Of a DNA stretch of 64,000 nt, positions 8,277 to 17,022 are shown one piece after another. Every line of letters begins with the position of its first letter. Positions within the stretch are counted from its first letter, which is position 1. The notes beneath the pieces were generated by a model. It did not search any database and was not told the origin of the DNA. It worked only from the letters and a program-made list of their open reading frames with translations. This stretch comes from Idiomarina sp. PL1-037. Lineage in GTDB: Bacteria; Pseudomonadota; Gammaproteobacteria; Enterobacterales; Alteromonadaceae. The DNA lies in contig NZ_CP139873.1 of the NCBI RefSeq assembly GCF_034422975.1, forward strand, positions 2,356,001-2,420,000, written 5' to 3'. Both the position numbers and the translations under genes were made by a program.

Positions 8277-8813
8277 TTAACATCCGTACTCGGCCATTAA
8301 GCCTTTAAAATGCTCTTTCTCAGCTTCAGTTGTCGCCGAAGCCATACCTTCTTTCACTGCGTCGCACACGGCTGAACTGCCACTGCCCGTGTTGCCACGC
8401 TGGTGATCTTTTGTCTCTACCGCACTTTCCGGCGCCGTAGATGCAGATTGTTGTTGCTCACTCGAGTTTGCTTCGCTATTACCCGAGCTACCAGCAGAGC
8501 CCGAAACACCGCCCGCGGCACCAGACCCGCTGCCGCTGGCAGCATCCGCAAGGCTACCGGAAGCCGACGCGGTCGCCTCTTCCATACACTCTGCCGAGTC
8601 ATCTAAAGAGGCAAACAGTGCAGCTTCCTCAAGAGCAATACGTTCTTGTAAAGTGAGACTGCTTGGGTCTACGTCGTCAAACTCTATGTAGGCGCAATCG
8701 GAATAGCTTTTTTCCTGTGCTTCAGCCACACCATTGCCTAAGCAAAGCACCGCCAGAAAACACACGGGCGCGTATGCAAAAAAGTTAACGAGTGATGAAC
8801 TGACTTTATCCAC
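8277..8813 (-). CDS. Secreted Gly/Ser-rich low-complexity protein, first gene of the vWA/TolQ operon
   Basis: The 178-residue protein has an N-terminal signal peptide (hydrophobic core about 10-30, ending near AEAQ). A short acidic segment (YIEFDDVDPSSLTLQERIALEEAALF) precedes a long Gly/Ser/Ala linker (about 80-135) and a small C-terminal helix with cysteines (VCDAVKEGM and a final YGC). The four cysteines of the mature protein could form disulfides in the periplasm. It ends 20 bases before the lipoprotein start. I do not recognise the family. The low-complexity linker makes it a candidate extended tether. Confidence 0.65.
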   Translation of the reverse strand: MDKVSSSLVNFFAYAPVCFLAVLCLGNGVAEAQEKSYSDCAYIEFDDVDPSSLTLQERIALEEAALFASLDDSAECMEEATASASGSLADAASGSGSGAAGGVSGSAGSSGNSEANSSEQQQSASTAPESAVETKDHQRGNTGSGSSAVCDAVKEGMASATTEAEKEHFKGLMAEYGC

Positions 8814-9106
8814 GGCAGGAACCTATAAAATAACTTGAGGGACATTGCTGAGCATTAATAAGTAAAGGTTATTATATTCCTGAATGTAAATAAACTGTAA
8901 ATGTGAAGTTTCTGCGGGGAAGCTGGCTGATTGCGGCTATTTACATCACACCACCATTACTTTTGAAACGCTGTAGCATAAAATCAGTAAACGCCCCGAC
9001 TGACTCGTTGGCGACAGCAATGTTTTGCGCGAATGGAAGTCTATATTGTTAAAATAGACTGGCTAGCGTAAGCTCACAACCATGAGTAACTATAAAGCAT
9101 GATGTT
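8814..9106. promoter_or_regulatory. Divergent intergenic region between the vWA/TolQ operon and the GGDEF gene
   Basis: This 293-base AT-rich gap must hold the promoters of both divergent units. An inverted repeat, AGTCTAT/ATAGACT with an eight-base spacer, lies near 9036-9057 just upstream of the GGDEF gene and could be an operator. I cannot assign -35/-10 boxes with confidence. Confidence 0.4.
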
Positions 9107-12100
9107 ATGAGGAAGTATGTCAGTGAGGCAACGACGTATTTATTTGTCTTCACTATTATTGTCGCTGTCAGTCTAACGGCGAACGCTCGCCCAATACAGC
9201 AACATAAAGAGTTCTCGCGGGTTGCTCAAAATATGGCCGCGAGACAGTCCTCTGTATATCAAGTAACACAGGATACAAGCGGATTATTGTGGTTAGCGAC
9301 AGATACCGACGGAATTCTGCGTTACGACGGCTATCAGTTTTCTCACTGGACAGAGGCTGTTTTACCCTCAGTTAAAACGGCTGATTTCTCTAAGCTACTC
9401 ATTGACGACGACATTATTTGGGCTGCTACCTGGGGTCATGGTTTAGCTGCCTGGAATTCAAAAACACAAAAAGCTCATCAGTTTAAACAAACCAAACACA
9501 GCAGCAGCCTTAAAAACAATCGTGTGCAAACCCTGTTTAAAGACAGTCAAAACCGCCTTTGGGTTGGCTCACTGGGGGGCCTGCAATACATTAAGCCCGG
9601 CCAGACGATTCAAGAGGATCTAACCTTTAAGTTTTTAGCAGAGCAGCACCCCCTTAATAACCTTCGAATATGGTGGATTACGGAATCAAGTTCTGCTTTG
9701 TGGGTAGCCAGTTCTCAGGGCGTTTTTAAAGTCTCACTCGACTTAAAAACTTGGGAGCAGTACTTTGTCGATCCGGACAATGTTGGCGAAAACAGGGCAA
9801 ATGAAGTCAGAACAATTGAGTTCATCAATGACACCATCTGGATAGGTACCGCTCAAGGGCTGTTTTATCTCGACAACGAAACCGATACATTCAACCGAAT
9901 AGTATTTAAAGGCGATAACGCTCCGGCAAGTTTGCGTGTTAATGACATTGTAAGTGAAAATAATGATCACGAGCATTCCGCTTTATGGGCGGGTGCCAGC
10001 GAAGGGCTCTACCAAGTCAATATCGAAGATAAGACCTTTGTAAAACAAGACAATGGCTGGTCAGCCCTGAAAAACATAGATATCCGCTACCTTCACTTCG
10101 ACAACACCGATACTTTATGGATTGGCACACGGTCTCAGGGCCTGTTTAAAGGTGTCACCACAGTCAAAAACTTTACCGACCCCTTAGCCAAAATAAAGAC
10201 TCTTACTAATTTACCCGCCACGGATAATCCCGTACAAGCTGTACATTACGCCAATAACAACGATCTCTGGCTAGGAAACAGCGCAGGCCTCTATAAACGC
10301 GATGCCATAACCCAGTTATGGCAGTTTTTTCCTTTTAACGACGAGTACCCCGTAAGAGAAGTTAATGTGCTTTTTACCGACAGCCATGGCGACTTATGGG
10401 TGGGCACCAACGAAGAGCTTTTTAGGACACCGAGCGATAATCCAAAACTCGATCCGGTAGATGCCATAAAGACTCAACTTGGGCTTGAAGAAAATACAGT
10501 CACAGCGATACATGAATCAGACGATGACACAGTTTTACTGGGCTTATGGGGCCAGGGAATCGTCAAATTCGATCGGGCCTCGGGAATGTTCTCCTGGCAC
10601 AACCAGACATTTGGCGACCTTCGGGGCGATCAGGCTTACTCCATTGTAACCGTTGAAGGCTCGGGAATTTATAGCGCGACCCGCTACTCAGGTCTACTTG
10701 ACCTAACGAACCAGTCACTGGTAGAGGGTCCTTTCAACAATGAAACTCTACTCTGCGCATACTCATTCAGGCCAAACACCATTTGGTTATGCAGCGACAA
10801 TGGCTTATGGGAGTACAACACTCAAAGCAAAGCAACCCAACATTTCACTGAATCTGACGGATTGCCGTCTAACCGGATATTGGGCATAACGGCGGATAAG
10901 ACCGGTAACCTCTGGGTAATCACGTCACTGGGCTTGGCTCGATTAGATTTAACCTCTCATAAAATTATTACACTAAACGAAGCCGATGGCTTGCCATCAA
11001 GTAACTTAATAGAACACGCAATTGACAGTTCCTCTAACGGAGAAGTAACCATTGGTAGCACAGCGGGAGCAAGTTCATTTTCGCCCGAGCAGGTTAAAAT
11101 TAAAGAGGTGGTTGCTAATACTGCATTGATCTCTATTGAGGTGAATGATGAAAATATTACCGACCGATATGCTTTAACATCAAAACGTTTCATTTTGCCA
11201 GAAGATTACCAAAGCTTTAGTTTGTCATTTGCTATTACTGATTTTCGGGCCCCCGAAAAGAACTCAATTCGCTATCAGTTATCGGGAGTAAATGATCAGT
11301 GGAGCGAATGGACAACCGATCTTTCACTCGACTTTAGTGGTCTATCGCCGGGCAAGTACCAGCTCACTGTTCAAGGCAGAAACAGTCAAGGCATAGAGAG
11401 TAAAAAACCACTGACCTTGTCACTCGTTATCGAGGCTCCCTGGTGGTACAACTTTTGGACATTTTTTGTTGGCACCTCAGTGTTCATAGTAGGTATTTAT
11501 GTTGCCATTCGACTACGGACTAAGACGTTGGAACGGGCTAACCTTAAACTTGAAGCAGAAATAGCGCAGCGTACGAATGAATTGAAATTCGCAAACGAAA
11601 AACTTCAGAAGCTATCGGAAACAGACCCTCTTACGGGGCTGTTGAACCGCAGAGGCTTTGAAACTAATTTCTGCCAGCTAATACAGGAACACCAAAAAAG
11701 CGGAAAACCTCTAAGTATTCTGCTTATTGATGTCGATCACTTCAAAAAATTTAACGATAAATATGGACACAATGCCGGCGATAGTGCATTAAAAACCGTT
11801 AGTAGAACGCTTTCAGACGGAGTAAGAGAGCAGGATATTGTTGCTCGCTGGGGTGGGGAAGAATTTGCATTAGCGCTCCCGAACCTCGACATTAAAAAAG
11901 CTGAAGAGACTGCGAACAGGCTTCGCCTGGCAATTGCTAACCAAGAGTTCGACTGCGAAGGTATTCCGGTAGCGATTACCGCTACGATAGGCATTAGCAG
12001 CTTCAATGCAGAAGAGGACAATTTAGCGGTCTGGATTAAAGCCGCTGATGATGCGCTGTATCAGGGGAAAAATACTGGGCGGAATAGGGTTGTTGCTGCT

Positions 12101-12121
12101 AATACGAATCCCTTCAAATAG
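9107..12121 (+). CDS. Membrane diguanylate cyclase with periplasmic two-component-regulator propeller sensor
   Basis: The 1004-residue protein has a signal peptide (ending near ANA, about 27). About a dozen propeller repeats follow (about 45-660), with recurring LWLAT, LWVGSLGGL and LWIGTRSQGL signatures. Next come a Y_Y_Y domain (about 685-775, IRYQLSGVNDQWSEW), one membrane helix (about 785-806), a short coiled coil and a GGDEF domain. The active-site loop is RWGGEEFAL near residue 915. REQD five residues before it fits the inhibitory RxxD site, so feedback by c-di-GMP is likely. Known: this architecture senses periplasmic ligands (often glycans) and makes c-di-GMP. The ligand cannot be read from sequence. 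It is divergent from the vWA/TolQ operon, so co-regulation is possible but unproven. Confidence 0.92.
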   Translation: MRKYVSEATTYLFVFTIIVAVSLTANARPIQQHKEFSRVAQNMAARQSSVYQVTQDTSGLLWLATDTDGILRYDGYQFSHWTEAVLPSVKTADFSKLLIDDDIIWAATWGHGLAAWNSKTQKAHQFKQTKHSSSLKNNRVQTLFKDSQNRLWVGSLGGLQYIKPGQTIQEDLTFKFLAEQHPLNNLRIWWITESSSALWVASSQGVFKVSLDLKTWEQYFVDPDNVGENRANEVRTIEFINDTIWIGTAQGLFYLDNETDTFNRIVFKGDNAPASLRVNDIVSENNDHEHSALWAGASEGLYQVNIEDKTFVKQDNGWSALKNIDIRYLHFDNTDTLWIGTRSQGLFKGVTTVKNFTDPLAKIKTLTNLPATDNPVQAVHYANNNDLWLGNSAGLYKRDAITQLWQFFPFNDEYPVREVNVLFTDSHGDLWVGTNEELFRTPSDNPKLDPVDAIKTQLGLEENTVTAIHESDDDTVLLGLWGQGIVKFDRASGMFSWHNQTFGDLRGDQAYSIVTVEGSGIYSATRYSGLLDLTNQSLVEGPFNNETLLCAYSFRPNTIWLCSDNGLWEYNTQSKATQHFTESDGLPSNRILGITADKTGNLWVITSLGLARLDLTSHKIITLNEADGLPSSNLIEHAIDSSSNGEVTIGSTAGASSFSPEQVKIKEVVANTALISIEVNDENITDRYALTSKRFILPEDYQSFSLSFAITDFRAPEKNSIRYQLSGVNDQWSEWTTDLSLDFSGLSPGKYQLTVQGRNSQGIESKKPLTLSLVIEAPWWYNFWTFFVGTSVFIVGIYVAIRLRTKTLERANLKLEAEIAQRTNELKFANEKLQKLSETDPLTGLLNRRGFETNFCQLIQEHQKSGKPLSILLIDVDHFKKFNDKYGHNAGDSALKTVSRTLSDGVREQDIVARWGGEEFALALPNLDIKKAEETANRLRLAIANQEFDCEGIPVAITATIGISSFNAEEDNLAVWIKAADDALYQGKNTGRNRVVAANTNPFK

Positions 12122-12298
12122 CCTTATATAAATGAACAGCAGCCCAACAGCCGTTTCCATGGGCATAACATCTCATAGATGGAGCTCCGGCATTTCACCA
12201 TGCAGACACTCGGTAAAACAAACACATTCACGTTGGTTAAGTGAGCAAACTGCGGTGGCGCGAAACTTACATGAGCTTCGCGCCAGTAGTATCATTAA

Positions 12299-13843
12299 TC
12301 AGTTGTTCCCGGTCTGCGTCTGAATAAACCTTCGAGTATCTTCCAGCAAGGCCTTTCGCGCTGGTTCATGCACATACATCATGTGGCCGCCGTGATAGTA
12401 GTGATAGATAATATCGTCAGGTGCGATGCCGTGGCGATTAAGTGTGTACTCAGCATCAAAAAACGGAGTAACCAGGTCATAATAGCCCGAGCCCACCATA
12501 ACTTTTAATGCGGGGTTACTGCGCAGAACTGCGGCTAAATCAGGAGCCGTATTCACGTAATGAGGCTCCCATGTTTGGCCTTCAGGCCGAAGGCTCCAGC
12601 GCCATTTCCCAGAGAGTTCAGGATCAGCCGGGTTCAAATATTTCCGGTTCCAATCAATTCCTAATTCACTGCGCATGTAGTGCATCAGCGATGCCTTATA
12701 GGCCGGCGAAATAGCACGAGCAGCATCTTCACGCGGGCTTGCGGCAACATCGTCGCGTTCGTCTTTGGTGTAACGGCTATCGAGCAGGCCTACGGCTATA
12801 CTTTCGTCGCGCCGCAGCTCTTTAGCAAAACGAAACGCATTAATGCGCAAGTCAACGCGTTCAATATACTCTTTGCTCAAGCCGGTAAAGCGTTGCAGTT
12901 CGCTAACTAACTCTGCTCTTTTCTCTTCGCTTAGCAAATTCCCTTCAAACAACGCAGGTAGTAGTTCTTGTGATGCGAACTCACGGCTTTGCTGGATAAA
13001 AGCCTCAAAGTCACCCGAGTTATCTACTTTGCCGTGATACCACGCCGTGGCAGCCATGGTCGGAATATAAGTAATGTAGGAAATGATATTGTCATCGACA
13101 TAAGGTGTAGAGCCCTGATAATCGAGCGCCTGAGACACAAACACAATACCGTTAACATTAATCACGTAGTCATCGAGCAGTACCTTAGCAACAGCAGCAG
13201 CCCGGGTAGTACCAAAACTCTCACCCAACAAAAACACCGGCGAGTTCCAGCGGTTGTTTTCGGTTAGCCACTGGGCAATAAAAGCAGCCATGGAATCTGC
13301 ATCTTCCGTCAGCCCCCAAAAGTCTTCTTTTTCACCCTTGCCAACAGCGCGTGAGAAGCCCGTGCCTACCGGATCCACAAACACCATGTCGGTAACATCA
13401 AGAATGGTTTCAGGTGCATCTTTAATGGTATAAGGCGCAACGCCTGGGTGCTCTGCATCACTGGGCACGACAATACGTTTTGGACCATAACCGCCCATAT
13501 GCAACCAGTTTGAAGACGAACCCGGACCGCCGTTCCAGACAAACGTCACCGGACGATTTTCTTCATCCTCGGCAACATAATCAAAAGAGAAAATGCTAGC
13601 CGTCGGCTCGCCCTCAGCATTTTGCAGATACGTCTCGCCGGCAGTCACCCGATAATCAATGCGTTCTCCGTTAAAAGAGCCGGTATGCTCGGAAACAAAC
13701 TCGGTTGGATCAGGAACAGGTTTTTCGTCACTTTCTGATTCAGTGGTTTGTGCCAGTGCGTTTAGCGATAAAGGTGCTAACAGTAGCAAGGCTGCTAAAT
13801 TGATAAAATGATTTGATGGTTTCACGGATTGTTTCCTGTTCAT
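12299..13843 (-). CDS. Secreted serine carboxypeptidase, peptidase family S10
   Basis: The 514-residue protein has a signal peptide (about 1-32, NALAQ). Family hallmarks are present in order: FVWNGGPGSSSNWLHMGGYG (oxyanion region), VFLLGESFGTTRAAA (nucleophile Ser in GESFG), the Asp region GSGYYDLVTPFFDAEY, and the His region YHGGHMMYVHE near the C-terminus. The Ser-Asp-His triad is therefore complete. It probably trims C-terminal residues of peptides in the periplasm or outside the cell, in line with protein-degrading marine bacteria. It is a single gene with a signal peptide and no operon partner, convergent with the GGDEF gene. Confidence 0.92.
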   Translation of the reverse strand: MNRKQSVKPSNHFINLAALLLLAPLSLNALAQTTESESDEKPVPDPTEFVSEHTGSFNGERIDYRVTAGETYLQNAEGEPTASIFSFDYVAEDEENRPVTFVWNGGPGSSSNWLHMGGYGPKRIVVPSDAEHPGVAPYTIKDAPETILDVTDMVFVDPVGTGFSRAVGKGEKEDFWGLTEDADSMAAFIAQWLTENNRWNSPVFLLGESFGTTRAAAVAKVLLDDYVINVNGIVFVSQALDYQGSTPYVDDNIISYITYIPTMAATAWYHGKVDNSGDFEAFIQQSREFASQELLPALFEGNLLSEEKRAELVSELQRFTGLSKEYIERVDLRINAFRFAKELRRDESIAVGLLDSRYTKDERDDVAASPREDAARAISPAYKASLMHYMRSELGIDWNRKYLNPADPELSGKWRWSLRPEGQTWEPHYVNTAPDLAAVLRSNPALKVMVGSGYYDLVTPFFDAEYTLNRHGIAPDDIIYHYYHGGHMMYVHEPARKALLEDTRRFIQTQTGNN

Positions 13844-14279
13844 TCTGTTTTATCTGAGATTATCACAACTCAGTATCTCATAACTTACTTATTGAGAAGA
13901 CGACGCTCAAGTGCAATACCAATCATTTCACACATCGCAAAAGCGAACCTACGCTTGTAAAAATACCGTTGATTATTCGGGGCTGTTGAATGGTTTCGTC
14001 AGCATAATAAGTGCGATTTTAAACCGTCCGTGATAACGGAGTAGAACCCTCATGCATATTTTCGGTGCGACTATCACCTCGTTAAGATGTTGGGAGTTGC
14101 CGTCACAAAATTGAAATAAGCAACGTTATACAAAATCGGCGCGACCAGCCAAAACAACCGAAGCAAAAGGCTCAGGTGCCGCTATACCGACCTACCCTAA
14201 AAACAACTTGGTTTTCTATATTTAACAGCTTAGAGTGATCTACAGGGCTCCTTAAGAGCATTTCAGTAATATAAAAATA
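13844..14279. other. Gene-free stretch with no recognisable feature
   Basis: About 436 bases upstream of the S10 peptidase. I see no frame with a plausible start and composition, and no RNA gene. It probably contains the S10 promoter at its left end and degraded sequence towards the pseudogene on its right. Confidence 0.5.
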
Positions 14280-14535
14280 ATGAACAAAAAAACAGTGCAA
14301 AAAGTAGCGGTTATCAGCGATGTTATTTGCGATATCTGCCAGAATAACGTCATAAACGACTTCGAAAGCGTACTCGGACAGTCTAGACGAAAATTCAAGC
14401 CACGCGCAATTGCAGGCGCAGTTTGGCTATGGCTAAAATAAAGATGGCCAAAAGTTCAACTTTGACTTTTGCGAGCAATGTTTCGACAAACTACTATCAC
14501 AAATCGATGAGATGAAAAATTATATCGACAAATGA
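14280..14535 (+). pseudogene. Broken small cysteine-pair (zinc-ribbon-like) protein gene
   Basis: The first frame gives MNKKTVQKVAVISDVICDIC and continues to about residue 36 before turning into nonsense and a TAA near 14440. A second frame from about 14396 reads QLQAQFGYG, one in-frame TAA, then KDGQKFNFDFCEQCFDKLL and a stop at 14533-14535. The two CxxC pairs (CDIC and CEQC) and the G-Y-G ... KDGQKF...FD-CE-CF pattern look like one small metal-binding protein interrupted by a frameshift and a stop codon. Family function is unknown to me. It lies just outside the left end of the island. Confidence 0.6.
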
Positions 14536-14631
14536 AGTGCACCTTGAAGTCGTTGATAGCGCTGAAAATTGATACAGACAGCAGCTGAATGGTTCAGCGC
14601 ACGCTAAAAGCGTGTTTAAGGAACAAAGCTA

Positions 14632-15144
14632 ATGGAAGAAAATAAGCAAGTCCAAATCTTCGAAAGCCAGGATGGTCAAGCGCAAATCGAAGTCGCGTTA
14701 CAGGAGGATACCGTCTGGTTAAGTCAATCTCAAATGGCCGAATTGTTCGATACATCGACCGACAACATTAGCTTACACTTAAAAAACATCTATCGGGAAG
14801 CTGAACTAGCAGAAAATTCAACTACCGAGGATTTCTCGGTAGTTCGCCAAGAAGGTAAGCGCGCAGTGCGTCGTCAAATCAAGCACTACAACCTCGACGC
14901 CATTATATCTGTCGGCTATCGGATCAGTTCCAAGCGCGCTACTCAATTTAGACAATGGGCAACAAAAACACTTAAAGATCACTTGATCCAAGGCTACACC
15001 CTCAATGAGCGCCGCTTGCAAGAGCGCGGTATTGAGTTTGAACAAGCACTCAGTCTATTAAGCAGAACGCTTAGCAACCAGGGACTTGTGACGGAAGCCG
15101 GCGAAGCAGTCGCTCTGGACTTCAAAGCTCCCCCCGTTGGCTAA
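14632..15144 (+). pseudogene. RhuM-family protein, truncated
   Basis: The 170-residue product matches the start of RhuM-family proteins: EDTVWLSQSQMAELFDTSTDNISLHLKNI, TEDFSVVRQEGKRAVRRQIKHYNLD, ISVGYRISSKRATQFRQWAT and LKDHLIQGYTLNERRL. Family members usually run to about 330 residues, or are fused to a Fic/Doc domain. This one stops soon after LSNQGLVTEAGEAV. Downstream in another frame, LAKAIFGSID may be the decayed continuation. The annotated frame is intact but is most likely a remnant. It lies outside the att repeat and may derive from an older insertion at the same tRNA locus. Confidence 0.65.
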
Positions 15145-15364
15145 AGCTATTTTTGGAAGTATCGACAAAGGGGCTCCCCAACGCTACGGAAGGCGTTAGC
15201 CAAGCGTTCCATAATACTTCTTTTAATCTACAAGCTCATCACTATTACAAAAGCAGATAAACTTATAAAACTCCTTTTCAAGTTACAATTTGCGACACAT
15301 AAGCGACATGCTACACAAGAAAGGATTTAAGTTAGTGGAAACTTCGGCTGAAAGCCTTTAAAAA

Positions 15365-15411
15365 TGGTGGCCCCTCCCAGATTTGAACTGGGGACCAACC
15401 GATTATGAGTC
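15365..15411 (-). repeat. Distal attachment repeat: displaced 3' half of tRNA-Ile2
   Basis: These 47 bases align to 44981-45027 (anticodon loop to CCA end of the tRNA) in the same orientation with two mismatches (15377/44993 and 15391/45007). The two mismatches face each other in the T-stem and are compensatory, so both versions fold. This marks the far boundary of the island. Confidence 0.85.
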
Positions 15412-15490
15412 CTGCATTGGTGAGTTTTTTAACATTTAGTTTCGGTTAAAAACTCTCATTTTTTCATGTGGTTATGTATTTTATCGATGT

Positions 15491-15549
15491 TTTTGATCCG
15501 ACACCGGTTTTGACGATTTTGATCTTAACTTCCGCTGTAACTACCGCTT
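15491..15549 (+). promoter_or_regulatory. Left-end repeat cluster (candidate integrase arm or LytTR sites)
   Basis: TTTTGATCCG at 15491-15500, TTTTGACGA at 15508-15516 and TTTTGATCT at 15517-15525 resemble repeats near the integrase and downstream genes. AACTACCGCTT at 15539-15549 also occurs twice, 12 bases apart, near the right end (44901 and 44913). The shared placement just inside both att repeats suggests protein-binding arm sites for recombination. Confidence 0.45.
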
Positions 15550-15563
15550 GAGATTAGTTTGCT

Positions 15564-16667
15564 TCAAAAAGGTTTAATACTATTACTGTCTTTTGTCATT
15601 AGCGTCATCAATCGCGGATGCACAAATAATTTTTCCTTTCCTGAATCGACCTCTTGCAGCACGCCAATATCGGCTAACTGCTTTAAATAGGTTGAAGCGG
15701 TCTGACGTTTTGCAATATCACGCTCAACCAGATTGCTAATACGGCAATAAGGCTGTTCAAAAATAAGCTGAACAAGCTCGTAGCTGTATATTTTTGGTAG
15801 CTGAGCCTTTACATAATCGGTGGTGTTTTCCATGAGCGTTCTAATCGCTGTGATTTTTTCACAGGTCCATGTTGCGGTTTGCTCGACACCTTTTAGCATA
15901 AATAACAACCACTCTTCCCAGCTCTGATCTTTAGTGACTTGGTTCAAGAGGCGATAATAGTCTTGCTTATTATGAACGATGAAGCGACTCAAATACAAAA
16001 TAGGCAGTGTTAGAAGACCCGATTCAATAAGGTATAAAACGTTTAAAATACGACCTGTTCTGCCATTCCCGTCATAGAAAGGGTGTATAGCTTCAAATTG
16101 ATAATGGCTAATCGCCATCTTTATCAGTGGATCCAGATCGTCGTCATTATGAAGAAATCGCTCCCAGTTGGTTAACAAGTCGCGAATCACATCTTCACCG
16201 GTTGGCGGCGTATAGATAATTTCGCCTGTCGTTTGGTTCCTTATAAAAGTCCCCGGTACTTTACGAATATCCATTTCAGAGTGCTTTAAGGTACTGCATA
16301 CCTCAATAGCCGTCGCTGTGCATAGCGGCTTTTTCTCAAGTTGTATAAAGCCTTGGTATAACGCGGTTCGGTAACGTAATGCTTCCTTGGTTGCATGATC
16401 AGCACCTTTACCCCCTTGCGCATACTGAAAAAGCTTATCGGTCGTGGTAACAATATTTTCAATTTCTGAACTATCTTTTGCTTCAAGCAAAGGCAGCAGG
16501 TTAATTAACATGCTTTGGTTGGGAATGAGCTCTCCAGCCATTTTTAACTCCGCTACAGCAGCACGTGCAGAAATACAGGCCTTCAGCACAGCCCTAGTTT
16601 CTATGACATCTAGGTTGGGTGGTAATGTCGGTAATTGATTGTACGGCTGATCTGCTTGCCAAGTCAT
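15564..16667 (-). CDS. Fic-domain protein (AMP-transferase type, class II) with C-terminal winged helix
   Basis: The 367-residue protein has the full Fic active-site motif HPFYDGNGRTGR (about 195-206), with the catalytic His and the phosphate-binding Asn/Arg. An inhibitory-helix motif, SSEIEN (about 66-71), fits the (S/T)xxxE(G/N) pattern, placing it among class II Fic proteins whose N-terminal helix blocks ATP binding. The C-terminal part (about 300-360) resembles a winged helix (RISNLVERDIAKRQTASTYLKQL), so it may bind DNA and regulate itself. Known: such SoFic-like proteins AMPylate themselves or target proteins. The repeats in its promoter (16688-16797) support autoregulation. It is the leftmost gene of the island. 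Confidence 0.9.
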   Translation of the reverse strand: MTWQADQPYNQLPTLPPNLDVIETRAVLKACISARAAVAELKMAGELIPNQSMLINLLPLLEAKDSSEIENIVTTTDKLFQYAQGGKGADHATKEALRYRTALYQGFIQLEKKPLCTATAIEVCSTLKHSEMDIRKVPGTFIRNQTTGEIIYTPPTGEDVIRDLLTNWERFLHNDDDLDPLIKMAISHYQFEAIHPFYDGNGRTGRILNVLYLIESGLLTLPILYLSRFIVHNKQDYYRLLNQVTKDQSWEEWLLFMLKGVEQTATWTCEKITAIRTLMENTTDYVKAQLPKIYSYELVQLIFEQPYCRISNLVERDIAKRQTASTYLKQLADIGVLQEVDSGKEKLFVHPRLMTLMTKDSNSIKPF

Positions 16668-16687
16668 GTTTAAATTTCCAGCTTAAA

Positions 16688-16797
16688 TCGACATAAATAA
16701 ACTATGAGTTCAGTTTATGTCGTTCCGATCGACATATCAATTTAATGTGTCGACATTTTATTGTTTTTTCGACATAAGTTATTTTTAGGTCGATATC
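16688..16797. promoter_or_regulatory. Six TCGACATA-type repeats upstream of the Fic gene
   Basis: Copies lie at 16688 (TCGACATAAA), 16714-16722 (inverted, TTTATGTCG), 16729 (TCGACATA), 16750 (TCGACATT), 16769 (TCGACATA) and 16790 (TCGATATC). The last four are spaced about 19-21 bases apart, two helical turns, so a protein could bind all on one face. They fill the promoter region directly upstream of the Fic start at 16667. The Fic winged-helix domain is an obvious candidate binder. An 8-bp hairpin, TCCGTACA/TGTACGGA, follows near 16806-16825. Confidence 0.65.
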
Positions 16798-16947
16798 TCG
16801 AACATCCGTACACGTGTGTACGGACGCACTAGCCCGCCAATTACGCAACTAATTGGCTTTCCGTGAGGGAATTACATCGACTTCTTCAGCTCTTCTTGTC
16901 TAAAAGTTAGGAACTGCTTCGTAAATACTCACGCTGGGTCCTTGAAA

Positions 16948-17022
16948 GCTAACGCCTGCATTTGCGGCTAATTTGGAGCATAGCGGAAAACCAGCCAAGG
17001 TAATTGACGCTACATAGTTATG
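16948..17022 (-). other. attC-like site after the OLD-like cassette
   Basis: Read on the minus strand it runs from GCATAAC to GGCGTTAGC. The right half (ending GCCGCAAATGCAGGCGTTAG) is close to that of the site at 21032-21100. The left half has diverged and is longer, so this end site may be partly decayed. The stop codon of the upstream gene (17018-17020) lies inside the left core, as is common in cassettes. Confidence 0.65.

Noticed and set aside
12132..12323. 63-codon frame between the GGDEF gene and the S10 peptidase
   Set aside because: No ribosome site, poor composition, overlaps the end of the S10 gene; not credible.
15365..15411. A second functional tRNA gene at the left end
   Set aside because: Only the 3' half is present; the D-arm and acceptor 5' strand are missing.
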